A stretch of DNA of 64,000 nt from Phytoseiulus persimilis (Eukaryota; Arthropoda; Arachnida; Mesostigmata; Phytoseiidae), in assembly GCA_037576195.1 (NCBI GenBank), contig CM075104.1:10174775-10238774 (forward strand), read 5' to 3'. The notes below the pieces were generated by a model, which saw only the letters and a program-made list of their open reading frames with translations, had not been told where the DNA came from and searched no databases. The translations under genes were made by a program, and so were the position numbers. Positions 1 through 11,100 of the stretch are shown piece by piece; within the stretch, counting starts at the first letter, position 1; every line of letters starts with the position of its first letter.

Positions 1-26
1 GGCATGTGTTGGAGAGCTGTTTTGAG

Positions 27-48
27 CCCCCCCCCCCCCCCTTCCCCC
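27..48. repeat. Poly-C tract
   Basis: A run of 15 C, then TT and five more C. It is a simple low-complexity tract whose length may be unreliable in assembly. Nothing else is recognised in the first 1.6 kb apart from the small repeats listed separately. Confidence 0.8.
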
Positions 49-502
49 ACTAATGAGTTACTCTCGTGGAACAAACGCTGCAGTGCACCGACAATTTCAA
101 CGTATACCTCGTCTTCGAGATCACGAGCTCGTCGATTGACCTCAACATCCTCCCCTCCCATGAGATAAATTTGTGAGAACTTGTGCTCCTCTCCCTGCAA
201 CGGTAACGAAGACCCGATACGGTGATATATCTGTCGTTGCACCTTTAACCTCGGCAGGTACCCCTCCTTCATATTCTTGGTCACCCCAGAAGAAGTCATT
301 CGAAAGCATGCATTATCTATTATATATCTGTATATGTAAAAATCCAGGGTCTGTTTGTTTGCTCGTTTGTCCACAATGAACTCCTCCGGTATCGATCAGA
401 TCGATGTGGAACCAACGGCGTGTTGTAGGGCGGTTTACAGGTAAGGACATAAGCCACCCAGCCCTCCCCCCTTTCCGGGCACAATGAAGGTGCTACCGGG
501 AC

Positions 503-640
503 CAATCTGACCATACTCTCAGAAATCTAGGAGGGGTGGAGGATTCCGAGGCCGATCTGATCATACTTTTGGGAGTCTAAAGCGGTGGTACCTATCTCAG
601 CACACTTTCCGGAGCCTAAGGAGGCGACCGGCCAGCCAGC
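503..640. repeat. Three imperfect direct repeats of about 45 bp
   Basis: Three successive segments share a core that reads roughly ATCTGAYCATACT followed by a GGAGTCTAA-like block, at about 506, 553 and 593. They are diverged, so this is an old minisatellite-like duplication. Confidence 0.35.
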
Positions 641-665
641 GTAGTCGGCCGAAGGCCGGCTAGGA

Positions 666-685
666 ATATATATATATATATATAT
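666..685. repeat. (TA)n microsatellite
   Basis: About ten uninterrupted TA dinucleotides. Simple sequence repeat in non-coding DNA. Confidence 0.85.
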
Positions 686-2192
686 GAAAGAAGTCCCTAG
701 GCCCTGGAATGAAGGAAGATCCGTGGAACCAGGAAAGTGAGAAAAGCTGAACTGGGGAGAATTCGTCGTATCGGCCCTACTCCCTCCTCGGGTGCTTTGG
801 CTTGAATGCAGAACTCCTTGTCATGGTAAAATTCTACGATATCGGATTCCATCCTGTATATGAACGCATCGATTCACAAACCGTCTGTCGGGATCAAAGG
901 GGTCTACTCGTTTACACTTCGCGGTGCCCGATCAGAGATGGGAGCAACTGTGGACATGGTCATCCGAGTCGATGAATTCATTATGCCATGCCATACCTGA
1001 AACACCTCCCCAAAGGTGCAGGTTCTTCGAAAAATCGAACATTTGAGCGAGGCCATTCTCCGACGTTCGAACAGAAGAAGATGAACCTGGTCAAATTCAG
1101 GTGCTTCGGAAATTCGGCTGAGTTCTGGCATTCAGGAGCGATGGAGGGTTCGTCCGAGCTCACGCAGAATACACGAGTATAGACGGAGCTGATCGGTGTC
1201 CCAAATCGGCTCAGAGGAATCGACTGTTCGGTCTGTTCCATGCAATCGAACTCCCATACGGCCATGAACTGAGCTTGGATAGCGAGACTCAGAACACCAT
1301 CCAGAAAGAAGCATGAGGCGTAGCGGCCACAGAAAAGTCAGAAGATTGGATCCATAAGCAGTGGAACTTCGGAACGCGTGATCGCCGACTGGCATTGGTT
1401 TGGTCAAAACTTGACTTGTAAGATCATTCCGCGTCATCATGTCACAATGACGTCATGAAAAGCCAGACGGACGAGTGTTTACTACCTCTCGGTTCTCTTT
1501 GCTTCGTTTAAGCGGTTCCTGCCGGTACGCACGCTGCTGACGATAGTGTACTAAGGAGTTTTTTCCTTCTTTCTCCAACTCCCTCGTCTCTTTTGTATTC
1601 AAAGCGCTCCTCTGCCCTTGCTAGCGAGCGGCAAAGTCAAAGTCACAGTCGCAGCGATCCTCTTTTCTTCTCTGGAAAACCGTTCGTCTATGCACTCAAG
1701 CGACGCAATGTGCCCTCTGGTGATAATGTTCAGCTTGTGCTTCGCCGCGACTGCTGTATGTACGTCTTCCCAAGCTCGAGTAGAGGAGTACCCCAGCTTC
1801 AATCATCTTATGACCTTTTCCCTCCCAAGGATCACAGATAAAAAGTATCCTTCTGCGATGAAAATTTCTCAGTCGAGTGTATCAGTGCGAATATTTGCAT
1901 GATCGCACTTGCCTATCGCCTTTCGCCAATGGGTGTTCTCGAAAGTAACGCAGGATAAGTTACCACGTAACGGGTACGCGTGACACAGCCCCGGTGGAGG
2001 CTCGGCATTTCCATGCTCCTTATGGTATAAACCCAACCAGTTGCCCAGCCGAGAGTAAAATACGGAATAACCCTCATCGAAGATCGATCCAGGAATTCCT
2101 ATCCACTATTTGTCGCTGATGGTTTTTCTTGTTTGTCCTTGATGGTTTGTTCACCTCCGGCCTGACATCGAACTTGTTCGGAACCTCAGGGG

Positions 2193-3706
2193 CAGCACCC
2201 CGCGGGCTCACAGCATGTCCGGTACACTGGGTACCAGAGGGTGAAGATGCAAACGGATGCCCCTCGCGATGTTTGAACCGAGCCACGAGGGAGAAAATCC
2301 ACCTGATCGTCCGCTACACACTGAAGGGAGCTCTGCTCAAAGGTTGCGTTCAATGCGAGGTGAGACAGTGGCCCATGTCACGTAGAATGTCGAAAGGAGG
2401 CACCCGATCCTTTGCTCAATATTTCACCTGTTGTGCTTTCCAGGAACGTTGGATTGAAAACACAGACTGCGTGATGGTTTTGTGTCCGGAGAATCGTTCT
2501 TCGTGCTCCCAGGAAGACGATCTGAGACCAGCGAGCACTCCCCCTTTCCAATTGTCATCGCGTGGACTAACGACTGGGAAAGCTCGCAATCTTTCTCTGG
2601 AACTGTTCAAGGAGCTCTATCCCGTCGAAATCATGACGCAAGACCTTCCTGGAGGTGGGGTTGTGCGAGTCTACATGCCCACTCAAGGGCCGCATATTCC
2701 GAGGTACGGTGTTCTCGGCAGACACGAGTTTGCAAAGTACGGGGTACAGGTAGAGCTGGAAGTATTCAAAGTACGGAAAATATGATGCGACTTTGCACGG
2801 GAAGTCCAGCTATTGCAGAATGAAACTTTCGAAGAGGCGATATTATTCAGAAACGCAGAAGTCAGCTGTGCACACTATCTCCTGCATCATCCGTACTCTT
2901 CGGACTCAGCATCAATTTCGAATTTCTGAATTATATCTTTTCCTCGGAAGTTCCATTAAGTAAAATCTAGACTTCCCGTACTTCTCGAAGATTCCATACT
3001 TTCAGTACGTCTACATAGTACTGCGAGAATCAATCGAAATCGAATTATAATCGAGTCGAATTATAATTTCCGTACCTTGCGTACTTCGCATGCTCACCTC
3101 ACTCCGCGTTCTTTCCGTACTCACCTTACTTTGCGTACTACGCAAATCTCCTATGGACGTTTCAGCAAATCTCCTATGGCCGTTCAGTTTCCCTACTCGA
3201 GAAGTTCTCGACTAGGGATTTTTCGATAATACTGTGAGTCTCATGTTCGTATCCGCGACAGCCGGCGTGAATTGTTCCCTTGTATGCTTTCAAGGTATAC
3301 ACGGACCCCACAGATTCCTCTTTCGAAACTTCAAGAAGCCCCAACAGTCCCGCCGACCAAGAACGCCGAAATAGCGTTCTCGAACGAATACTCTCGACCT
3401 GACTCCACCACGGAGTCGCTTGCGGAAATCGCATCCGCAGCCAACGGTGATCGAGCCCAGAGCCTTACTGTCACTCTAGGAATCTCTTCGTCTCCAACAG
3501 AAACCATGGCGATGAATCAAGAAAACTCTGGAGTCCCAGTGACTGACGTTTCTACTGAATCAACAGTTGGAAATCAGCCCACGAACGTTGAGAATGCGAC
3601 GGAAATCACGGGCCCACTGCAGTCGACGATCCCGCCTCCCGCTCCGGCCCCCAGGGTGAAGAGTCGTTACGCAAATGCTAAACCTCCAAGTGTGGGGCCT
3701 CGATGA
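2193..3706 (+). CDS. Cysteine-rich protein with Ser/Thr/Pro-rich tail, 5' end unresolved
   Basis: I do not recognise the family. Three exons fit together: an open exon ending at 2359, then 2444-2703, then 3295-3706 with a TGA stop. The first intron (2360-2443, 84 nt) has a GAG/GTGAGA donor and a TGTGCTTTCCA-G acceptor; because its length is a multiple of three the frame stays open through it. The second intron (2704-3294) has an AG/GTACGG donor and a TTTCAAG acceptor, and phase 2 is kept. The first two exons are cysteine-rich (for example GCPSRC, GCVQC and CVMVLC), and the last is rich in Ser, Thr and Pro, as in mucin-like linkers. A secreted or surface protein is an inference. The start codon and any upstream exon were not fixed; a Met with a hydrophobic leader near 1708 (MCPLVIMFSLCFAATA) is a possible signal-peptide exon, but its phase does not join directly. 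The start given is approximate. Confidence 0.45.
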
Positions 3707-4090
3707 GGTTTCAGCTAGAATGGCATTTTTCTCCCGGACCTCGGCTCTCCCTCAGAGGGGAATAAACGACTCCGGAGATTCGGGTCAGAATTCGTTGTCA
3801 TTCTTGTCACCGAGGGAACGGCTTCGCAAACGTTTCGCAATCTTTGGAAATCATGCCCTCGCAGACCGCCTGGTTCAAGCTTCAGATCCGTTGTCGTGGG
3901 AGGGGGTCTTCACCGTTCCTCGGACGAGGATTCTATGTTCTTTGACTTTTGAAATGAGATACTCGCTAAGCCGTGCTGACCAGTCATTAGTTTGCGTAGT
4001 ACGCGGTACGGTGTAACGCAACGTACGCTAAGCAAGCGAGGTACGGAAGGTATAATCTGACATTTATTCTGTACTTCCGGTACTCCCCGT
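3050..4090. repeat. GTAC-rich imperfect inverted repeats around the last exon of the preceding gene
   Basis: The left arm (about 3052-3150) reads TTCCGTACCTTGCGTACTTC and onward. The right arm (about 3978-4075), reverse-complemented, reads CTTCCGTACCTCGCTTGCTT and ends with the same GCGTACTACGCAAA block. The left arm carries a perfect 17-bp palindrome, TTTGCGTACTACGCAAA, at 3130-3146. Next to it is a short direct duplication of GCAAATCTCCTATGG at about 3142-3188. Arms of about 100 bp with roughly 0.8 kb between them suggest a foldback or MITE-like insertion, or two inverted copies of one short element. No clear target-site duplication was found. Confidence 0.5.
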
Positions 4091-4163
4091 ACCCCGAACT
4101 ACTTAAACGGACTTTCTCCAGATGAATTTAGCATGTGAGAGCATTGGATGAGACCCTCTTCGA

Positions 4164-4706
4164 TCAGACTGGCTCAGATACCGTCACAGGCTCTTCATTC
4201 GTCGGAAAGTAGATCTGCATAAGCTGCATCGATGAGATCCTCTTTAGGTTCGATCTTGACGAACTTTGTTTCCCGGCCGGAAAAAGGTTCTTATACATGG
4301 AAAAGGGTCGCTGCACTTCTACATCAGAGAGGATGGGCAGCTTAAATTCTCCGGAGTCTTTCCCTGACATTATCCGCCAGTGATCGGAATCGTTGCCCAT
4401 AATTCCTTTGAGCCGTATCGCGGAGCGATTTTTGAGAGTTCTTTGAATCGAGCTAGGGTGCCGATCGTGGAATTCTGAAAGTTGCGCAATCCAGTTCAGC
4501 TGGACCGCCAGGTCTGGGTCAAAGACTAAGGACTTCAGCGACGAACTGTGCGCAGGTTCTGTTCGAGTCCTCGAGACGAACAATCCGATTCCTTCAAAAT
4601 TCTCATGAGGGTGGAAGGCGGTGCTCAGGAATGCACCATAAAATATGGCTAGGATTGCGTCAGGCAGCCGCAAATGGATCAGCATACCTACTGATCGACT
4701 CGTCAT
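4164..4706 (-). CDS. Hypothetical protein, possibly secreted
   Basis: An uninterrupted 180-codon frame. Near an internal Met (residue 8) is a hydrophobic N-terminus (LPDAILAIFYGAFLSTAF) that could be a signal peptide. The rest is polar, with no repeats or motif I recognise. No intron, promoter or poly(A) signal could be tied to it. A single open frame of this length is only weak evidence of a gene at this base composition, so it may be a chance frame or one exon of something larger. Confidence 0.25.
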   Translation of the reverse strand: MTSRSVGMLIHLRLPDAILAIFYGAFLSTAFHPHENFEGIGLFVSRTRTEPAHSSSLKSLVFDPDLAVQLNWIAQLSEFHDRHPSSIQRTLKNRSAIRLKGIMGNDSDHWRIMSGKDSGEFKLPILSDVEVQRPFSMYKNLFPAGKQSSSRSNLKRISSMQLMQIYFPTNEEPVTVSEPV

Positions 4707-5584
4707 TTTCCGATGAGGAAACTAGCTGTGTTCGCTGGAAGTCAGCGATGAACCCAAGGAACATAGGGAGCCGGAGTTCTCCAACGCACGTGCCATCAAA
4801 AGAACCTGCTAGAGGGAGATGGATCACGACAGAAGTCGCGCCATCACCGCGCACCCCTCTGTTACCATACGTTTGTTCCTGTCACTATGCCATGGAAAAC
4901 GTGTCCATACTGTGAATTTGAACCTGGCGGTTCCTTCTAGAAAACCTCACTCCGGTCTCGCTATAACTATGTTATAATGGATGATGGCCGCGACGAAATT
5001 TCAGGGCGATTGATTATATCGCCCAAGGAGTGTAAGAGTGTAAGAACTATAGGAGTTTGCGTTAAACTGGTTCTTCGTTCGACTCTCAAGTGGACGGCAC
5101 CACCCGAAAACAAACCTTGTTCGTCTCTTATCATACAGGCTTTTCGCTGTAAGGTGTGCGGCGATCATGCTCACCCTCCTTTTGGCCATATCTCAGCCGT
5201 TAGTGAGCATTTTCTAGATCTGTTTTTCTCATCGGGTCTCTCTCTGGAAGAACTTGCCAGAGTTCATTTCCGAAATTCGGCTCAGACATGATGATTTTAG
5301 AGCCTTTCGGAGTCGATTTTCCACTTTTGCCCGACTCTCAACTTCAACGAGCTTGTGCATCGTCTATTCTCACAGATTTCCGATTCTCAAAATGGGTTCG
5401 ATTCGTCTTCTACGGCTCGAAGAAGGCTAATTTTTGAGCCAAGTATCCGAAAACTTGTGGGTTCTCGTTCTACTCATCGACCCGGTTTCGATCGAACATT
5501 CGTGGAAGGCGAAAGGCATGATGAAGTTATGGAAAGGCTATATTTAGGCTGTCCAGAACCGGTCGACATCTTGTGTCGCGGGAA

Positions 5585-6238
5585 TCATGTACTGGGTGAC
5601 GGTCGGGAAGTTTCTCCGACGTTTCCCCAACAGCACGGGAACCGTGTGAACATTCTCTCAATATCTTGAGCTCTGATACCAAACGCCCGAAAATCGAGAC
5701 CAATGAGCCCCCGCCCGCGTGAGACTAGGGTAGCAGTCGAGTGTACAGTCGTTCCCAAGAGGTTGCTCAAGTCGAAGCTAGTCCACCGCATCACAGGCTC
5801 AGGAGGCAACTTGCTAGCACTCCATACGTTTGTTCGTGCTATGATAATGATCGCGAAGGCCTCGAGTGTGCTTTCGCCGCTTTTTCCTGGCATATGTTGC
5901 GCCGAAATATGTTTCATTTCTACTCGCTGACTGATAGTATTGAGGATGTCCAAAATATAGGACAGAATAGTCACATCGCTCGGCGAGTAGTGCTTCAAGC
6001 TAGTGACAACTTTATCATGCATACATTGCGAGCCCTGTCTTTTCGGCCTAACCCTACACTTACGATATGCAGCCTGGATTAACGGGTGGACTTGACATGA
6101 TTCGTATTGCCGTGTCACCAATCTCGGGATGTATCTGAATGAACGTACAGAGCCGATTTTTTTCATAGGAAGCTGTTCGACCATCTCACCCATTGCATTC
6201 CTGATCCGACCGTGCAACATCGAAACAAGTTCATCCAT
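5585..6238 (-). CDS. Hypothetical 217-residue frame
   Basis: A 654-bp uninterrupted frame starting with ATG, the longest between 4.7 and 8.1 kb. The product is mildly basic and contains a hydrophobic patch (LEAFAIIIIARTNVW) that is too short and uncertain to call a membrane helix. No family motif is recognised and no splice sites were assigned. It could be a real single-exon gene, an exon, or a remnant of a mobile element. The rest of 4.7-8.1 kb shows no gene I can support. Confidence 0.28.
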   Translation of the reverse strand: MDELVSMLHGRIRNAMGEMVEQLPMKKIGSVRSFRYIPRLVTRQYESCQVHPLIQAAYRKCRVRPKRQGSQCMHDKVVTSLKHYSPSDVTILSYILDILNTISQRVEMKHISAQHMPGKSGESTLEAFAIIIIARTNVWSASKLPPEPVMRWTSFDLSNLLGTTVHSTATLVSRGRGLIGLDFRAFGIRAQDIERMFTRFPCCWGNVGETSRPSPST

Positions 6239-6376
6239 CAGTTCTTGTATTCATGGACGATATTATGACGTGTAATGAGAAGATGTCAGATTCTACCGGT
6301 CACGTCCGGGTCAGAGGTCTTGCAGCTCTTCCCGCAAACATCACCGGATTGGGAACAGGCTGCATTTCATCAGGGG

Positions 6377-6476
6377 GTCAGCTTGCAGTTCTGGCTCCAT
6401 TTTATTAAAGCGTCAGCTTGCAGTTCTGGCTCCATTTCAGTAAAGCGTCAGCTTGCAGTTGTGGCTTCGCTTCAGG
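6377..6476. repeat. 35-bp tandem repeat, nearly three copies
   Basis: Units begin at 6377, 6412 and 6447 with GTCAGCTTGCAGTTCTGGCT. The first two are close to identical; the third is diverged at its end. Small minisatellite in non-coding DNA. Confidence 0.8.
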
Positions 6477-8109
6477 GCGCGCTGAGTGGAAGATTTTCCT
6501 CACGCATGCAGGAAATCATACGCAACAGTCAGGGTTCTGGGTATTCGAGATTCCGGGTATTCGGTATTAGTGACTAGCCGCGACCATCATGCTGAATGTT
6601 GCTTCTGAGGCTCATCGTCGACAAAACATGGAAAATTTTGCCCTGGAAACTTGGAGGAAACGACGGTAGTTGTAATTACAGTGGAATGTTGGACGTGGCT
6701 GAATAAATTGTTCATCTCCGCGAGAGAGCGTTCTCAATAGGGCTGTATTTTCTTGAGGACGCTTTCGTTCAATCGTGATCTGTTCTTCAATTGTCTCGAT
6801 GAGGGTTGTTCGCCTACGCTGTCTCTACGAGAACCGTTCACACCGTTCCCATTCTATTCGCGCAGATGCCGTAGTACATATGGAAATCCATACATCACAA
6901 CTAGCCCAGCGAGTGACGGGAAGCTCCTCCTCAGATTCCCAGCTCCAAGTAGATGGAATTTATTGAAAATATCCAAGATCGTGCTTTCTTCTACCAACTC
7001 AGGTGTTGACAGAATATATTTACATTTACATGGAACGTACGTTTGCATGAAACATGTTCAGGCGTGTAGTTTGTTTGTTCGTCTTTTCGCTCACAGAAAC
7101 TCGTGAGAAGAGAGACGGAATCTCAAAGATTGGGGGAGATGTAAAGAGGAGTAGAAAATGATGTTTGCGTTCAGGGAGAGCTATCACAGTTGCCTGGAGA
7201 TACTGGATCAATGATTCGACGCCATTCGCAGCTAACTGAGACTCGGAAAACCAGACTCCATAAATTACAAAGTACCGCTATAGCAGATCCATAATTCACA
7301 TTCAATACATGTACACATGTACTTATATACATGGAAAACCGCTGACAGGGTCCGAGCTAAGCGATTTCCGGAAGCGCGGGTTAAATACCCTCTGTACAAC
7401 CAAGATTTTGGCAATCTCTGTCGCATTCAAACTATCCTGAGAGGATCACGGCGACACTCAGTGAGGTTCGGCTTCAGAGTATCATCTGGGGCCTGGCTTC
7501 TCTATCAAACTCAGCGCGAGTAGGGCCTGGCTTCGACTTCGGAACTCCTCTCCAAGCCAGCTTTCAAGGAGGTTCACAAAACGGCACCGACCTCGGATGC
7601 GGGCGGAACCTAAAATAGAAGATCTGTCTCTTCAGTGAGTATGCTGAACACGTTCCGACTCGGCACGAGGGTCCTTGAGTCTGTCGAAATTGCTTCCGAC
7701 GAAGCAATGTGGAGATGGGCTCATCCATCGAAGAAAATAAGATGCACTTCAAGGTAACAACTACCGTACCGAGCCAGCGACGTCGGGAGATCAGGATCAA
7801 GGTGGAGGGCACTTAGGCAGAGACAGACTTAGGTGTTAGAACTGCTGCGGACTTCAGGTTGCGAAGCTTCCTTAGCCGGGTCATGAAGAAGGGGCAGGGG
7901 AGCAGAAGGGAAGCAAATGCTCGGTCAGCACTCAGTACGTTACCGAATGATTCGAATTGTTGTTCATGGTAGTCATTTCGACCTTATAACTTGGGTTGTC
8001 GTAAGCCGCCAGATCGGTCGCTCCTTTCTGACGACGCACCTGGAAATGATTCCAAGCGAAGCCAAAGGCAGACAGAGCGAAGAGACCTGCGAATTCGAGA
8101 CGACAACGT

Positions 8110-11100
8110 TCATGATTCAAGAGACGTAATAAGCTCCCGCGGGTTTGGCTTGGTTTGAGCGGAATGAATTAGATTGAAATGACTCTCGGCTTTCCGAGTT
8201 TCCATACCGAGCACAAGCAGAACCAAGAACACGGTTTGCAGCGTCTTTTTAGCGTGATGCCCTTGATGTGAGGCATCGGATGGGGTTCGGAATTCGAGGA
8301 TGTTCGATGCAATGGCTTTGCCATCCGTCAAGTAGGCATCCAGCCAAACCTGGAATCGTAGGGAAGCGGATTCTAAGAGACCTCAGAATTTCTCTCGTCA
8401 TGCTCCAAACAATGTCCGCTAATTACTAGTAGTCACTGAGGAGGCACCAGTGTTCATCGGCCCGCTTCGAGCCGAATACACTCGACCGAACGGTGATGCA
8501 TACCTTGTAGGAGGTTGACGCTTGTAGCCCGTCAAGGTATATTTTGGCTTCATGTAGTGTCTGGAAGCTCTGCTCTCTCTCGGGATTTTGGCTGGAGGCG
8601 TGCGATAATCTAACAACCGTTATGTACTTGGCAATCGGCGTTGGCACCCCCAGAATGAGGATCACGGCGGCTTGATGTGTGATTCTCTCAGGAGTCAGAG
8701 TGATCTGCGGGGAATCAGAGGGGTCAGACGGACGATGATTCGTCGAACGCATCACTCTCAGTACGAAATACACAGTAAGCATGGAATGCTCTCGGATATA
8801 GATGGACAGTCAACGATGTACTGACCTTGAAAGCGTAAACATCGCTTGGAGTCAGGATCTCGGAGGACTTCTCGGATATCACATGTGCGTTGTCTTTCGT
8901 GATAAATTCCAGGTTGACCACATACTTTGTGTTCGGTTGAACTTTCTCAATCTCATACGATGTGGTATCTCGGTGCAGAAGCTCACTCTTCTTCCATACT
9001 GTCAGAGGGGTGGCGTTCGCTTTCCCGTACACAACGCGGATGCCATCGACGGATTCTCTCTCGCGAGCCGTCAACGCCCGCCACTGGACAACGATGCTCG
9101 ATTCCCGGTAGGTCAACTCTATGTCCATGCTGGCACGGATGAGCGCTGGTCGATCTAAAAATCATGCATTAATCCATGAGTCACAGTTCGCATTTTCGTC
9201 CCCGACTGCGACTGGATTTGAGATGCGTCTTACGAAGGTGAGTCTGGGACTGTGACCATACTGAGACGAGGGAATGGAGCTTGCACGTACCACTTGGAGT
9301 TTCAGCGGAGAGCGTTGCACTCTTGATGCTCTCGTGCATGCCAGCGATGTGGACGAGGATTTGGAAGAGGTATTTGGACCTGGGCTGCAGGCCGCTCACA
9401 TCGAACTGGAGGTTGGCGTTGTCGAACGTTCTACCGGAGCCCCTAACGAATCTGCGGCTTTCCCAATCATCGCGATCCCTCTCGAGCTCAGTTGAGAAAC
9501 GAATCTCAACATCACCCGCTTGTCCCAGCAGCATTTTCGGGAGGGAAAAGTGGACTCGAACAGATGTTGAATTCACGGCAGCTACTCGAACATTCCTCAG
9601 GCGAGAATCCGTATCTTTGCACATCCAATGCGTGCAGCATTTGTCACCCGGGAGATGCCCGCGGTACGCTAGCGATGGAGGACAGGGCAGAGTCGGAGGC
9701 GGTGAACTGTTAGGAGGTGGGCATCGATCTTCGCACTGCACGGACCCGCCGACACACACACATCTCTGATCGCAACGGTCCACGAGCTCCTGCGGAATCT
9801 GTTGGAAGTTTCGGTACTTCTCTCCTTTGAAAACGCACGAGTTGTCTGTGAATGCAAGTTATTGATTTTGAGGGTGGGGCATTCGACAGTTTCTTGGTTC
9901 CAATCCGGAGCGCAGCAAGTGACATATCGCTCGATATAACTATGGAGCTTCGAGAGCATTCAGAGGCTGACCACTTTTGCATTTTGTCGGGGGACAGCAG
10001 TTGGGAGCCTTGGGGATAAAGTCGACGTCGATAACCTCGAATTCAGAGCAGTCTCCGAGTTGTGGTTTGCAATCGATCGGGCGACATATCGGTTTGCCGT
10101 TCACTTGACAAATGCACTGCTCGTGGCAATCCTTGAAGAAAGTTTCGCCGACCTGCAAATTATCGAAATTCGAATAGATCGGACGGCTTTGCACAACATT
10201 TCCGCCGCATTTTGATGCAGTCTCCACATGAATAGAGTTTGAACTCCACCACTCATTCGAGAAATCTCTGGACATACTTTGTAGTGACGTCCTGAATCGT
10301 CGCTGCACGACACGTTGAATTCTGGGAAGCCGAGAGGTCTGGTTTGTCGCGTGCTCGACGTGTCGCAAGACGGAATTTTGCAACAAGCGTCATCCGGGGA
10401 ATCCACCCAATCACATTGGTCGTACCCGATGACATCGACAAAAGTCTGGAAATTGTCGGTCATCGTTAATCTGAGCGATCTGTTATGAGCTGATCTCGAA
10501 CAGCTCATGAACTCGAGCATACATTTCAAATGATTTCAGCGTACCTCGCATCGGCCTTGACACTCCACGACACCATCCCTGTCACAAACACACTTTTGTT
10601 CACAACCGATGTTGAATGTCTCGCCTATTTCGTAGGTCCGGTTTCTATGCAGACAACCTTCGACGACCTGATCCACCGGCCGGCGGAGAGTTTTGACTCG
10701 AACAGTGTTGCTCTCCATTTTGCCGACAACGACCTTCATGAGATACGGTGTATTTGCTTCGAGTCCCGTCACGTCAAGAATGTAGCCTGGCGAGGGTGTC
10801 ATCTAGGGAAAACGCAAGGAGCTCCTTTTTTAGCCCTTCCCAATTGCAAGATCATTAAAAACATGTCCTCGATCGGAGTCGCCAAGGGAAGTTCCCAAAG
10901 CTCACCTTGTATTTGCGTTTCACCCAAGAGATTGAATCCTGTCGGGTATACCAGACTTGAGCGGTCGAGGGCGGATCACCGTATCTGACTATGAAGCCTA
11001 GAGCGACTTGAGTCGAGTTCAGAACTTTGGCCTGCTCCAGGACTACATGGAGACCTTCAATGGAAAGAGGAGAGTTCCGTCACGAACCGAAGTCAAGCTG

